Origin: UBA6059 sp965227155
GTDB lineage: Bacteria; Bacteroidota; Bacteroidia; Cytophagales; Cyclobacteriaceae
DNA: 64,000 nucleotides
Reading direction: 5' to 3'
NCBI GenBank assembly: GCA_965227155.1
Contig: OZ245731.1
Coordinates: forward strand, 2,604,001-2,668,000
The translations under genes were made by a program, and so were the position numbers. Shown here piece after piece: positions 1 to 8,953 of the stretch. Position 1 is the first letter of the stretch, and each line of letters starts with the position of its first letter. The notes below the pieces were generated by a model. It saw only the letters and a program-made list of their open reading frames with translations. It did not search any database and had not been told where the DNA came from.

Positions 1-3000
1 CGAAAGAAGAAGTTCCCGGTTACTACCTTATTGAGAGCCATTGGTTATGGGTATGATAAAGATATTCTGGATCTATTCGGCCTATCTGAAGAGGTAGAAG
101 CTACAGCAAGTAAGCTCAAGAAAGTTGTTGGTAGAAAGTTGGCGGCCAGGGTACTAAGAACTTGGACGGAAGACTTTGTTGATGAAGATACTGGAGAGGT
201 TGTTTCTATCGATAGAAACGAGGTTTTGCTTGAGCGTGACTCTATCGTTCAGGAGGAAGATATCGATACTATTGTAGATTCTGGATCAGTTTCTATTATT
301 CTGCACAGAGAGGATGTGAATATTGCAGATTATTCCATTATCTATAATACACTTCAGAAAGATAACTCTAACTCAGAGAAGGAAGCAGTAGAGCAGATTT
401 ATCGTCAACTTCGAAATACAGAAGCGCCCGATGAGCAAACTGCTCGTGATATTATCCAAAGCTTATTCTTCTCAGACAAGAGGTATGATCTGGGAGAGGT
501 TGGTCGATATAGAATCAATAAAAAGCTTGGTCTGGATGTAGACTATGAAGTAAAGGTCCTTACCAAAGATGATATCATCCTTATCGTGAAATATCTGATA
601 GGGCTTATCAATTCTAAGGCTGTGGTTGATGATATTGACCACTTAAGCAATAGAAGGGTTAGAACTGTAGGGGAACAACTTTATTCTCAATTTGGTGTAG
701 GTCTTAGCCGTATGGCCAGAACCATCAAGGAAAGAATGAATGTTAGAGATAATGAAGATTTCAAGCCGGTAGACTTGATCAATGCTAGAACATTATCTTC
801 AGTTATCAATTCTTTCTTTGGTACAAACCAGCTTTCACAGTTTATGGATCAGACAAACCCATTGTCTGAAATAACCCACAAACGTCGTATGTCTGCTCTA
901 GGACCAGGTGGTCTGTCAAGAGAGCGAGCTGGTTTTGAAGTTAGGGACGTTCACTATACTCACTATGGTAGGTTGTGTACCATCGAAACCCCTGAAGGTC
1001 CTAATATTGGACTAATTTCATCATTGTGTGTACACGCCAAGGTGAATAGCATGGGCTTTATTGAAACGCCCTACAGGAGAGTTGAGAAGGGTATAGTAGA
1101 TATGTCTGGTAATGTAGTTTACCTGACAGCTGAAGAAGAAGATAATAACAACATCGCCCAGGCTAACGCGCCATTAAAAGATAGTGGTGAGTTTATCAAC
1201 GAAAAGGTAAAAGCCCGATTCGAGGGTGATTTTCCTTTATTGGGAGGTGATGAAATACAATATATGGATGTAGCGCCAAACCAGATTGTATCTGTGGCGG
1301 CTTCCATGATTCCATTCCTTGAGCACGATGATGCCAACCGTGCGCTCATGGGATCAAACATGCAACGGCAGGCAGTTCCGTTGTTGAGACCAGAATCACC
1401 AATTGTAGGTACTGGTTTGGAAGGTAGAGTAGCATTAGATTCTCGCTCATTAATCCTTGCAGAAGGTGATGGAGAGGTAGTGTATGTTGACTCTACTAAG
1501 ATTGTAATTAAATACGATCTAAATGATGAAGAACATCTGATTTCATTTGACGATGATCATAGAACGTATGATCTTATCAAATTCAGAAGAACCAACCAGG
1601 ATACTTGTATCAATCTGAAACCACTTGTTTACAAAGGTGACAAAGTATTCAAAGGTCAGCCGCTCTGCGAAGGTTTTGCTACAGAGAAAGGTGAACTGGC
1701 TTTAGGTAGAAACCTACAGGTAGCTTTTATGCCATGGCAAGGATACAACTTTGAGGATGCGATTGTAATTTCTGAGAAGGTTGTTCGTGATGATATCTTC
1801 ACCAGTATTCACATTGAAGAGTTTGAACTTGAAGTGAGGGATACCAAAAGAGGAGAAGAGGAATTAACCTCAGAAATTCCTAATGTAAGTGAGGAAGCTG
1901 TTAGAAACCTTGATGAAAACGGTGTAATTCGCATCGGTGCTGAGATCAAAGAAGGTGATATTTTAATTGGTAAGATTACTCCTAAAGGTGAGAGTGATCC
2001 AACGCCAGAGGAGAAGCTCCTTCGTGCCATCTTCGGTGATAAAGCAGGTGATGTGAAAGATGCTTCAATGAAAGCACCGCCATCATTGAGAGGTGTAGTA
2101 ATCGACACTAAGCTTTTCAGCAGACCGAAAAAAGATAAGGATCTTAGAGCTAAAGCTAAAAAAGAAGTCGAGCTTCTAAAGAGCAGATATAGCAATGCTC
2201 TCAATGAAGTAAGAGAGCAAATGATCGAAAAACTGGCCAAACTACTTGAAGGCAAGGTTTGTCAGGGCATCAAGCATAAGTTTGGTGATGAGATCATGTC
2301 TAAGGGCGTAAAATTCAGTAAGCAAAACATTGAAGAGAATCTTTTCCCTGCCAGAAATATTTACAGGGATGAAAGTACGCTCAATGTACCTGAAGAAGCT
2401 AATCTATTGAGCGACCTTATTTTGGATAACTGGACTGATGATGAGAAAGTCAGCGATACGCTATTCAAAATGGTAAAGAATTACGTGAAAAAGCGTAATG
2501 AAATTACAGGTCACTTCAAACGTGAAAGATTTACACTTGAAGTTGGCGATGAGCTACCTGCAGGTATTGTTCAGTTGGCCAAAGTATATGTGGCCAAGAA
2601 AAGAAAGCTGAAAGTGGGTGATAAAATGGCAGGTCGACACGGTAATAAAGGTGTAGTTGCCAAAATCGTAAGACAGGAAGATATGCCTTACCTGGAGGAT
2701 GGCACACCTGTAGATATCGTATTGAACCCTCTTGGTGTACCTTCAAGGATGAACATTGGTCAGCTTTATGAGACAGTCTTAGGCTGGGCAGGTAAAAAAC
2801 TCGGTAAAAAATATGCTACACCGATATTCGATGGTGCTTCTCAGGAAGAGGTGAAAAAAGAAATCGAGGAAGCAGGTTTGCCTGAGTGGGGCCGAACATA
2901 TCTTCATGATGGTTTGACAGGTCAGCGTTTTGATCAGCCTGTTACCGTTGGTGTGATTTACATGCTGAAACTTGGTCACCTTGTTGACGATAAGATGCAC

Positions 3001-3291
3001 GCCAGGTCCATTGGACCATACTCGTTGATTACGCAACAACCACTGGGTGGTAAAGCACAATTTGGTGGTCAGCGTTTCGGTGAGATGGAGGTATGGGCTC
3101 TAGAGGCCTTCGGAGCTTCACACGTACTGCAAGAGATTCTAACCATCAAGTCGGATGATGTTGTAGGTAGGGCAAAAGCCTACGAATCAATCGTAAAAGG
3201 GGAGAATATGAACAAGCCAAATATTCCTGAATCATTCAATGTATTGGTTCATGAACTAAGAGGCCTTGCTCTTGAAATTACTTTAGACTAA
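1..3291 (+). CDS. rpoB: RNA polymerase beta subunit, 5'-truncated by window edge
   Basis: This is the beta subunit of RNA polymerase, which forms one half of the catalytic cleft. The frame is open from base 1 (RKKKFPVTTLLRAIG), so the true start lies upstream. About 1096 residues are present, and I estimate that roughly 200 N-terminal residues are missing. The rifampicin-binding region reads NQLSQFMDQTNPLSEITHKR and then SALGPGGLSRERAGFEVRD, with the Asp, His and Ser that typify a sensitive enzyme. The C-terminal signatures KMAGRHGNKGVV and GGKAQFGGQRFGEMEVWALE are intact. The gene lies 33 bases before rpoC, as in almost all bacteria. A TTG at base 31 could be misread as a start but is internal. 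Confidence 0.98.
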   Translation, partial: RKKKFPVTTLLRAIGYGYDKDILDLFGLSEEVEATASKLKKVVGRKLAARVLRTWTEDFVDEDTGEVVSIDRNEVLLERDSIVQEEDIDTIVDSGSVSIILHREDVNIADYSIIYNTLQKDNSNSEKEAVEQIYRQLRNTEAPDEQTARDIIQSLFFSDKRYDLGEVGRYRINKKLGLDVDYEVKVLTKDDIILIVKYLIGLINSKAVVDDIDHLSNRRVRTVGEQLYSQFGVGLSRMARTIKERMNVRDNEDFKPVDLINARTLSSVINSFFGTNQLSQFMDQTNPLSEITHKRRMSALGPGGLSRERAGFEVRDVHYTHYGRLCTIETPEGPNIGLISSLCVHAKVNSMGFIETPYRRVEKGIVDMSGNVVYLTAEEEDNNNIAQANAPLKDSGEFINEKVKARFEGDFPLLGGDEIQYMDVAPNQIVSVAASMIPFLEHDDANRALMGSNMQRQAVPLLRPESPIVGTGLEGRVALDSRSLILAEGDGEVVYVDSTKIVIKYDLNDEEHLISFDDDHRTYDLIKFRRTNQDTCINLKPLVYKGDKVFKGQPLCEGFATEKGELALGRNLQVAFMPWQGYNFEDAIVISEKVVRDDIFTSIHIEEFELEVRDTKRGEEELTSEIPNVSEEAVRNLDENGVIRIGAEIKEGDILIGKITPKGESDPTPEEKLLRAIFGDKAGDVKDASMKAPPSLRGVVIDTKLFSRPKKDKDLRAKAKKEVELLKSRYSNALNEVREQMIEKLAKLLEGKVCQGIKHKFGDEIMSKGVKFSKQNIEENLFPARNIYRDESTLNVPEEANLLSDLILDNWTDDEKVSDTLFKMVKNYVKKRNEITGHFKRERFTLEVGDELPAGIVQLAKVYVAKKRKLKVGDKMAGRHGNKGVVAKIVRQEDMPYLEDGTPVDIVLNPLGVPSRMNIGQLYETVLGWAGKKLGKKYATPIFDGASQEEVKKEIEEAGLPEWGRTYLHDGLTGQRFDQPVTVGVIYMLKLGHLVDDKMHARSIGPYSLITQQPLGGKAQFGGQRFGEMEVWALEAFGASHVLQEILTIKSDDVVGRAKAYESIVKGENMNKPNIPESFNVLVHELRGLALEITLD

Positions 3292-3324
3292 TTGATAGCC
3301 AGTTTAGCTTAGAAAACGACAATT

Positions 3325-6300
3325 ATGGCATTCAGAAAAAATAAGAAAATAAATATTGACTTCAATAAAGTCACTATCAGTCTTGCGTCTCCAGAATCCA
3401 TCCTGGAAAGTTCACATGGTGAGGTAACTCAACCTGAAACAATTAACTACAGGACTTATAAGCCTGAAATGGGTGGGCTTTTCTGTGAAAGGATTTTTGG
3501 ACCTGTTAAGGATTGGGAGTGCCACTGCGGTAAATACAAAAGAATCCGATACAAAGGGATTATTTGTGATCGCTGTGGCGTAGAGGTTACTGAAAAGAAA
3601 GTACGACGTGAGCGCATGGGTCACATCGAATTGGTGGTGCCTGTAGCACATATCTGGTATTTCAGATCTCTACCTAATAAAATTGGCTATCTACTTGGTT
3701 TACCGACCAAGAAGCTGGATCAAATCATCTACTATGAGCGATATATCGTTATTCAGCCTGGTGTAAAAGAGGCTGATGGAATCGCTCAGATGGATTTTCT
3801 TACTGAAGATGAGTATCTGGATATACTGGATAAGCTTCCAAGAGAAAACCAAATGCTGGATGATGATCATCCTGATAAGTTCATCGCCAAAATGGGTGCT
3901 GAAGCTTTGGAAATGCTATTGGGCAGGATTGAACTTGATGACCTTTCTTATCAATTGAGACATCAGGCAGCTACCGATACTTCGCAGCAAAGAAAGGCCG
4001 AGGCATTGAAGAGACTAAGAGTTGTAGAGGCTTTCAGAGATGCAAGAACACGTATCGAGAATAAGCCAGAGTGGATGATTATTAAAATGGTGCCAGTAAT
4101 TCCACCTGAATTACGTCCTTTGGTGCCATTGGATGGTGGTCGCTTTGCAACTTCTGACCTTAATGACCTTTACAGAAGAGTAATCATTAGGAACAACCGA
4201 CTTAAGCGATTAATAGATATCAAAGCACCCGAAGTAATTCTGCGTAATGAAAAGAGGATGCTTCAGGAGGCTGTAGATTCACTTTTTGATAATTCAAGAA
4301 AGGTGAATGCAGTTCGCTCAGATGGTAACAGAGCGCTTAAATCTCTCAGCGATATGTTGAAAGGTAAGCAGGGCCGATTCCGTCAAAACCTTCTAGGTAA
4401 AAGGGTGGATTATTCAGGTCGATCTGTAATTGTTGTTGGTCCCGAATTGAAAATGCATGAATGCGGTCTTCCTAAGGATATGGCTGCCGAGCTTTTCAAA
4501 CCTTTTATTATCCGCAAGCTGATCGAAAGAGGTATTGTGAAGACAGTAAAGTCAGCTAAGAAGATTGTTGACCGGAAAGATCCTGTTGTTTGGGATATTT
4601 TGGAAAACGTATTGAAAGGACATCCTGTTCTGCTTAACCGTGCTCCAACATTGCACAGGTTAGGTATTCAGGCTTTCCAACCTAAACTGATAGAGGGTAA
4701 AGCGATACAGCTCCATCCACTTGCTTGTACGGCATTTAACGCTGACTTTGATGGTGACCAGATGGCTGTACACGTACCGCTTGGTCAGGAAGCTGTACTC
4801 GAAGCTTCATTGTTGATGCTGGCTTCTCACAACATATTGAATCCAGCTAATGGTGGGCCGATTACCGTTCCCTCTCAGGACATGGTGCTTGGACTGTATT
4901 ATGTAACTAAGGGCCGTAGAAGTACTGAAGACTTCCCTGTAGAAGGAGAGGGCATGGTATTCTACAATGCCGAAGAAGTGATCATCGCCCTAAATGAAGG
5001 CAGAATTTCTAAGCATGCCTACATTAAAGTGCGAACCAAAATCAGAAAAGATGATGGTACACTTGAAGATGCAGTTATAGAAACAGTAGCCGGTAGGGTT
5101 GTATTCAACCAATACATTCCTGAAGAAGTTGGTTTCATCAACGAGCTGCTTACGAAGAAAAAACTTCAGCAGATTATTGCCCTGGTATTTAAGATTTCGG
5201 GAATGGCAAGAACAGCCCATTTCCTTGATGATATTAAAGAACTTGGTTTCCAAATGGCCTACAAAGGTGGCCTATCTATGGGTCTTGCTGATATCAATAT
5301 TCCAGATCAGAAGGAAGAATTGGTAGCAAAAGCCAAAGAAGAGGTGGATGCTGTTTGGAATAACTATCTCATGGGTCTGATAACGGACAATGAGCGATAT
5401 AACCAGGTTATTGACATTTGGACCAGATCAAACTCTCAATTGACCTCTACTTTGATGAAGCAATTGGAAGAAGATCGTCAGGGTTTCAACCCGATCTACA
5501 TGATGATGCACTCTGGGGCTCGTGGTTCAAGAGAGCAGATCAGGCAGCTTGGTGGTATGAGAGGCTTGATGGCTAAACCTCAGAAAAACTTGCAAGGTTC
5601 TGTGGGAGAGATTATCGAAAACCCTATTCTTTCAAACTTCAAAGAGGGTCTTGATGTAATCGAGTACTTTATCTCAACACACGGTGCAAGGAAAGGTCTG
5701 GCTGATACGGCACTTAAAACTGCGGATGCTGGTTATCTGACCCGACGTTTGGTCGATGTTGCACAGGATGTGGTTATTAATGAAGACGACTGTGGCACTT
5801 TAAGAGGCCTCAACGTACAGGCTCTTAAAGACAATGAAGATATTGTAGAAGCATTATCTGAGCGTATTCTGGGTAGGGTTTCTGTACATGATATTTATGA
5901 TCCGATATCTGATGAGCTTATTGTAGCGTCTGGTGATGAAATCACTGAAGAAATTGCTTATCATATCGAGACAACAAGTATCGAAGAGGTTGAAATCAGG
6001 TCAGTACTTACCTGCGAAACAAAGCAAGGGGTGTGTGCAAAATGTTACGGTAGAAACCTTGCAACAGGTAAAATGGCACAGATCGGTGAGTCTGTCGGTG
6101 TAATTGCCGCACAGTCAATCGGTGAGCCCGGTACTCAGTTGACATTACGTACTTTCCACGTTGGTGGTACAGCATCGAATATTGCTGTAGACGCAAACAT
6201 CAAAGCAAAATTTGATGGTGAAGTGAAATTTGAGGATTTGCGTGTAATCAAGACATCTAATAATGATGGAGAAGAGGTTCATGTAGTCATGGGTAGATCT

Positions 6301-7635
6301 GGCGAAATACAGATCGTAGATCCTAAATCCAAAAAAGTTCTCATTTCCAATAATGTGCCATATGGTGCCTTTTTGCATGTAAAAGAAGGGCAAAAGGTAG
6401 AGAAAGGTGCGATGCTTGTTGATTGGGATCCTTACAATGCGGTAATTCTTTCTGAATTTGATGGTAAGATTGAATTTGAATCCATCATTGAGGGTATTAC
6501 TTATAAAGAGGAATCAGATGAGCAAACCGGTCACCGTGAAAAAGTGATCATTGATTCTAAAGATAAAACCAAAAACCCGACCATTATTATCAATGGTAAG
6601 GAGGATAGCAAGTCTTACAACATTCCTGTTGGAGCCCACCTTTCTGTGGAGGAAGGTCAGGCGGTCAAAGCAGGCCATGTCTTGGTGAAAATTCCTAGAA
6701 GAATCGGAAAATCAAGGGACATCACCGGTGGCCTTCCAAGGGTAACGGAGCTTTTCGAGGCTCGAAATCCATCTAACCCTGCAGTAGTAAGTGAGATTGA
6801 TGGAGTAGTTACTTATGGAGGTATCAAAAGAGGTAACCGAGAGATATTTATCGAGTCGAAAGATGGAGTGAAGAAGCGCTACCTTGTACCGCTATCTAAG
6901 CACATCCTGGTGCAGGACAATGATTTTGTGAAAGCAGGCATGCCTTTATCTGATGGCGCTATTACACCAGCAGACATACTTGCGATCAAAGGTCCAACTG
7001 CAGTACAGGAATATCTTGTGAATGAAATTCAGGAAGTTTACAGGCTTCAAGGTGTAAAAATCAACGATAAGCACATTGAAGCGATTGTAAGACAAATGAT
7101 GCAAAAGGTGGTGATCATGGATCCGGGAGATACTAACTTCCTGCCAGCTCAGGTAGTAGATAAGTTTGTATTCATGGAGGAAAATGATACAATCCTTGAT
7201 AAGAAAGTAGTTACTGATCCAGGTGATTCTGAAAACCTGAAGGCCGGTCAGATCATTACTTCAAGAAGGTTAAGAGACGAAAACTCTACCCTAAAAAGAA
7301 GGGATATGAAGTTGGTAGAGGTTAGAAATGCTGAAGCGGCAGTTTCAAAGCCTAACCTACAGGGTATCACTCAGGCATCTTTGGGCACCGAGAGTTTCAT
7401 TTCTGCAGCCTCATTCCAGGAAACCACCAAGGTATTAAGCGAAGCTTCTATTCGAGGTAAAGCGGATTACCTTATAGGACTGAAAGAAAACGTAATCGTG
7501 GGTCACCTTATTCCTGCCGGTACCGGTGTGAGAGCCTTTGGAAATATGATCGTAGGTTCTCAGGAAGAATATGACGAACTCATGTCAAAGAAAGAAGAGT
7601 ACCAGAATTATCAGGCTCTTCAGGAAAATGAATAG
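3325..7635 (+). CDS. rpoC: RNA polymerase beta' subunit
   Basis: This is the largest RNA polymerase subunit and carries the catalytic magnesium. At 1436 residues it is longer than the E. coli protein (1407), as is usual in Bacteroidota. The N-terminal zinc site is seen in CHCGKYKRIRYKG followed by CDRCGVEV. The catalytic motif NADFDGDQMAVH is present, as is the second zinc cluster (CETKQGVCAKCYGRNL). The bridge and trigger region (GEPGTQLTLRTFH) is intact. The start ATG reads MAFRKNKKINIDF. It follows rpoB closely and is followed within 5 bases by a small DUF3467 gene, so the three are probably one transcript that ends at the hairpin near 8038. Confidence 0.99.
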   Translation: MAFRKNKKINIDFNKVTISLASPESILESSHGEVTQPETINYRTYKPEMGGLFCERIFGPVKDWECHCGKYKRIRYKGIICDRCGVEVTEKKVRRERMGHIELVVPVAHIWYFRSLPNKIGYLLGLPTKKLDQIIYYERYIVIQPGVKEADGIAQMDFLTEDEYLDILDKLPRENQMLDDDHPDKFIAKMGAEALEMLLGRIELDDLSYQLRHQAATDTSQQRKAEALKRLRVVEAFRDARTRIENKPEWMIIKMVPVIPPELRPLVPLDGGRFATSDLNDLYRRVIIRNNRLKRLIDIKAPEVILRNEKRMLQEAVDSLFDNSRKVNAVRSDGNRALKSLSDMLKGKQGRFRQNLLGKRVDYSGRSVIVVGPELKMHECGLPKDMAAELFKPFIIRKLIERGIVKTVKSAKKIVDRKDPVVWDILENVLKGHPVLLNRAPTLHRLGIQAFQPKLIEGKAIQLHPLACTAFNADFDGDQMAVHVPLGQEAVLEASLLMLASHNILNPANGGPITVPSQDMVLGLYYVTKGRRSTEDFPVEGEGMVFYNAEEVIIALNEGRISKHAYIKVRTKIRKDDGTLEDAVIETVAGRVVFNQYIPEEVGFINELLTKKKLQQIIALVFKISGMARTAHFLDDIKELGFQMAYKGGLSMGLADINIPDQKEELVAKAKEEVDAVWNNYLMGLITDNERYNQVIDIWTRSNSQLTSTLMKQLEEDRQGFNPIYMMMHSGARGSREQIRQLGGMRGLMAKPQKNLQGSVGEIIENPILSNFKEGLDVIEYFISTHGARKGLADTALKTADAGYLTRRLVDVAQDVVINEDDCGTLRGLNVQALKDNEDIVEALSERILGRVSVHDIYDPISDELIVASGDEITEEIAYHIETTSIEEVEIRSVLTCETKQGVCAKCYGRNLATGKMAQIGESVGVIAAQSIGEPGTQLTLRTFHVGGTASNIAVDANIKAKFDGEVKFEDLRVIKTSNNDGEEVHVVMGRSGEIQIVDPKSKKVLISNNVPYGAFLHVKEGQKVEKGAMLVDWDPYNAVILSEFDGKIEFESIIEGITYKEESDEQTGHREKVIIDSKDKTKNPTIIINGKEDSKSYNIPVGAHLSVEEGQAVKAGHVLVKIPRRIGKSRDITGGLPRVTELFEARNPSNPAVVSEIDGVVTYGGIKRGNREIFIESKDGVKKRYLVPLSKHILVQDNDFVKAGMPLSDGAITPADILAIKGPTAVQEYLVNEIQEVYRLQGVKINDKHIEAIVRQMMQKVVIMDPGDTNFLPAQVVDKFVFMEENDTILDKKVVTDPGDSENLKAGQIITSRRLRDENSTLKRRDMKLVEVRNAEAAVSKPNLQGITQASLGTESFISAASFQETTKVLSEASIRGKADYLIGLKENVIVGHLIPAGTGVRAFGNMIVGSQEEYDELMSKKEEYQNYQALQENE

Positions 7636-7640
7636 TGACC

Positions 7641-7970
7641 ATGGACAATAAAGACGAGAAAAAGGGGCAAAAGCAGAACCAGATTAATATTGAGCTTTCT
7701 GAGGAAATCTCGGAAGGCGTATATGCTAATCTGGCTATGATTGCCCATTCTAATAGCGAATTTGTGATTGATTTTATCAGGCTTATGCCTGGTGTTCCAA
7801 AGGCTAAGGTAAAGTCGAGGGTTGTAGTTACCCCTGAGCACGCCAAGCGGCTTTTGATTGCACTGGAGGATAATATCAATAAGTATGAGGACACTTTTGG
7901 TCCTATCAAACAGGTAAATGAGTCTCCTAAATTCCCCATTAATTTTGGGGGTACAGTAGGGGAGGCATAA
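7641..7970 (+). CDS. DUF3467 protein downstream of rpoC
   Basis: This is a small protein of 109 residues that I assign from memory to DUF3467, a family of unknown function found mainly in Bacteroidota and some other phyla. The visible core is EEISEGVYANLAMIAHSNSE and then EFVIDFIRLMPG, with a C-terminal helix around HAKRLLIALEDNINKYE. There is no signal peptide or membrane segment, so it is probably cytosolic. I prefer the ATG at 7641, five bases after the rpoC stop; a GTG at 7635 overlapping that stop would add two residues. Its position behind rpoC and ahead of a terminator suggests cotranscription with RNA polymerase. A role at the polymerase is only an inference. Confidence 0.85.
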   Translation: MDNKDEKKGQKQNQINIELSEEISEGVYANLAMIAHSNSEFVIDFIRLMPGVPKAKVKSRVVVTPEHAKRLLIALEDNINKYEDTFGPIKQVNESPKFPINFGGTVGEA

Positions 7971-7992
7971 TGCCATTATATTAAGGATGTTT

Positions 7993-8040
7993 AAATAGGG
8001 ATTAGGAAATTTTGAAGTAAATATCTTAATCCCTATTTTT
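7993..8040 (+). terminator. Intrinsic terminator of the rpoBC-DUF3467 operon
   Basis: A perfect 12-bp stem (AAATAGGGATTA at 7993-8004 with TAATCCCTATTT at 8027-8038) is followed by a short T-run. The 22-nt loop contains the -33 element of the next promoter, and the 3' arm plus T-run contain its -7 element. Confidence 0.75.
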
Positions 8041-8041
8041 G
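8011..8041 (+). promoter_or_regulatory. Promoter of the rpsL-rpsG-fusA-rpsJ operon
   Basis: TTTG at 8011-8014, a 19-nt spacer and TATTTTTG at 8034-8041 match the Bacteroidota primary sigma consensus TTTG-N19-TAnnTTTG exactly. The rpsL start is about 40 nt downstream. The whole promoter lies inside the hairpin of the preceding terminator. Confidence 0.85.
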
Positions 8042-8083
8042 CGTTCCAATTTTCGAAAGGTATCAGAAATTAATAGTATATAA

Positions 8084-8464
8084 ATGCCTACTATACAACA
8101 ATTAGTTAAGAAGGGAAGGAAAAAGCTAACTTCCAAGTCAAAGTCCCCAGCTTTGGACTCATGTCCACAAAGAAGGGGTGTTTGCACAAGGGTATATACC
8201 ACTACTCCTAAGAAACCAAACTCGGCAATGCGTAAAGTAGCCAGGGTAAGGTTAACCAACGGTAAAGAGGTAAACGCCTACATTCCTGGTGAAGGACACA
8301 ACCTTCAGGAGCACTCGATTGTGCTTATTCGTGGAGGTAGGGTAAAAGACCTTCCTGGTGTTAGATACCACATAATCAGAGGTGCATTAGATACAGCTGG
8401 TGTAAATGGTAGGCTTCAAGCCAGATCTAAGTACGGAGCAAAAAGACCTAAAGACAAGAAATAA
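8084..8464 (+). CDS. rpsL: 30S ribosomal protein uS12
   Basis: uS12 sits at the decoding centre of the small subunit and affects fidelity and streptomycin response. The protein has 126 residues (124 in E. coli). The conserved loops PKKPNSAMRKVARVRL and GGRVKDLPGVRYHIIRG are present, both with the lysines found in streptomycin-sensitive strains. The start MPTIQQLVKKGRKK is canonical. It is the first gene of the str group and is transcribed from the promoter at 8011-8041. rpsG follows after 9 bases. Confidence 0.99.
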   Translation: MPTIQQLVKKGRKKLTSKSKSPALDSCPQRRGVCTRVYTTTPKKPNSAMRKVARVRLTNGKEVNAYIPGEGHNLQEHSIVLIRGGRVKDLPGVRYHIIRGALDTAGVNGRLQARSKYGAKRPKDKK

Positions 8465-8473
8465 TTTATAATA

Positions 8474-8941
8474 ATGAGAAAAGCCAAACCCAAGAAGCGG
8501 TATATTCTTCCTGATCCTGTGTACAAGGATACCTTGATCACTCAATTTGTAAACAACCTTATGATTGAGGGAAAAAAAGGTAAAGCTTTTACCATTTTCT
8601 ATAAGGCTATTGACCTTGTAGAAGAGAAAACCAAGGAAAATGGTTTGGAAACATGGAAGAAAGCGCTGAGCAATGTAATGCCATCTGTAGAGGTGAAGAG
8701 TAGAAGAGTAGGTGGTGCTACATTCCAGGTACCTCTTGAAGTAAGACCTGATCGTAAGATTGCACTTGGCATTAAGTGGATGATCAAATACGCAAGGTTG
8801 AGAGGCGAAAAAACCATGGTCGACCGTTTAGCCGGAGAGATCATGGCTGCTGCAAAAGGTGAAGGTGGTGCCGTAAAGAAAAAAGACGATACCCACCGTA
8901 TGGCCGATGCAAACAAAGCTTTTTCTCACTTTAGATTTTAA
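8474..8941 (+). CDS. rpsG: 30S ribosomal protein uS7
   Basis: uS7 binds the 3' major domain of 16S rRNA and nucleates assembly of the 30S head. The protein has 155 residues, the usual bacterial length. It starts MRKAKPKKRYILPDP and carries the conserved YGALE-like region as GKKGKAFTIFYKAIDLVEEK, then VKSRRVGGATFQVPLEVRP and the C-terminal ADANKAFSHFRF. It lies between rpsL (9-base gap) and fusA (12-base gap) in the str operon. In other bacteria uS7 is the autogenous repressor of this operon; no dedicated site could be recognised in the short gaps here. Confidence 0.99.
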   Translation: MRKAKPKKRYILPDPVYKDTLITQFVNNLMIEGKKGKAFTIFYKAIDLVEEKTKENGLETWKKALSNVMPSVEVKSRRVGGATFQVPLEVRPDRKIALGIKWMIKYARLRGEKTMVDRLAGEIMAAAKGEGGAVKKKDDTHRMADANKAFSHFRF

Positions 8942-8953
8942 TCTTAATTAATA

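Noticed and set aside
31..33. TTG as the rpoB start codon
   Set aside because: The frame is open to base 1 and the residues before it (RKKKFPVTTL) belong to the RpoB family, so the gene is cut by the window edge.
1809..2255. Long open frame on the minus strand inside rpoB
   Set aside because: It is a shadow of the rpoB codon pattern; its product is Ser/Leu-rich low complexity and matches no family.
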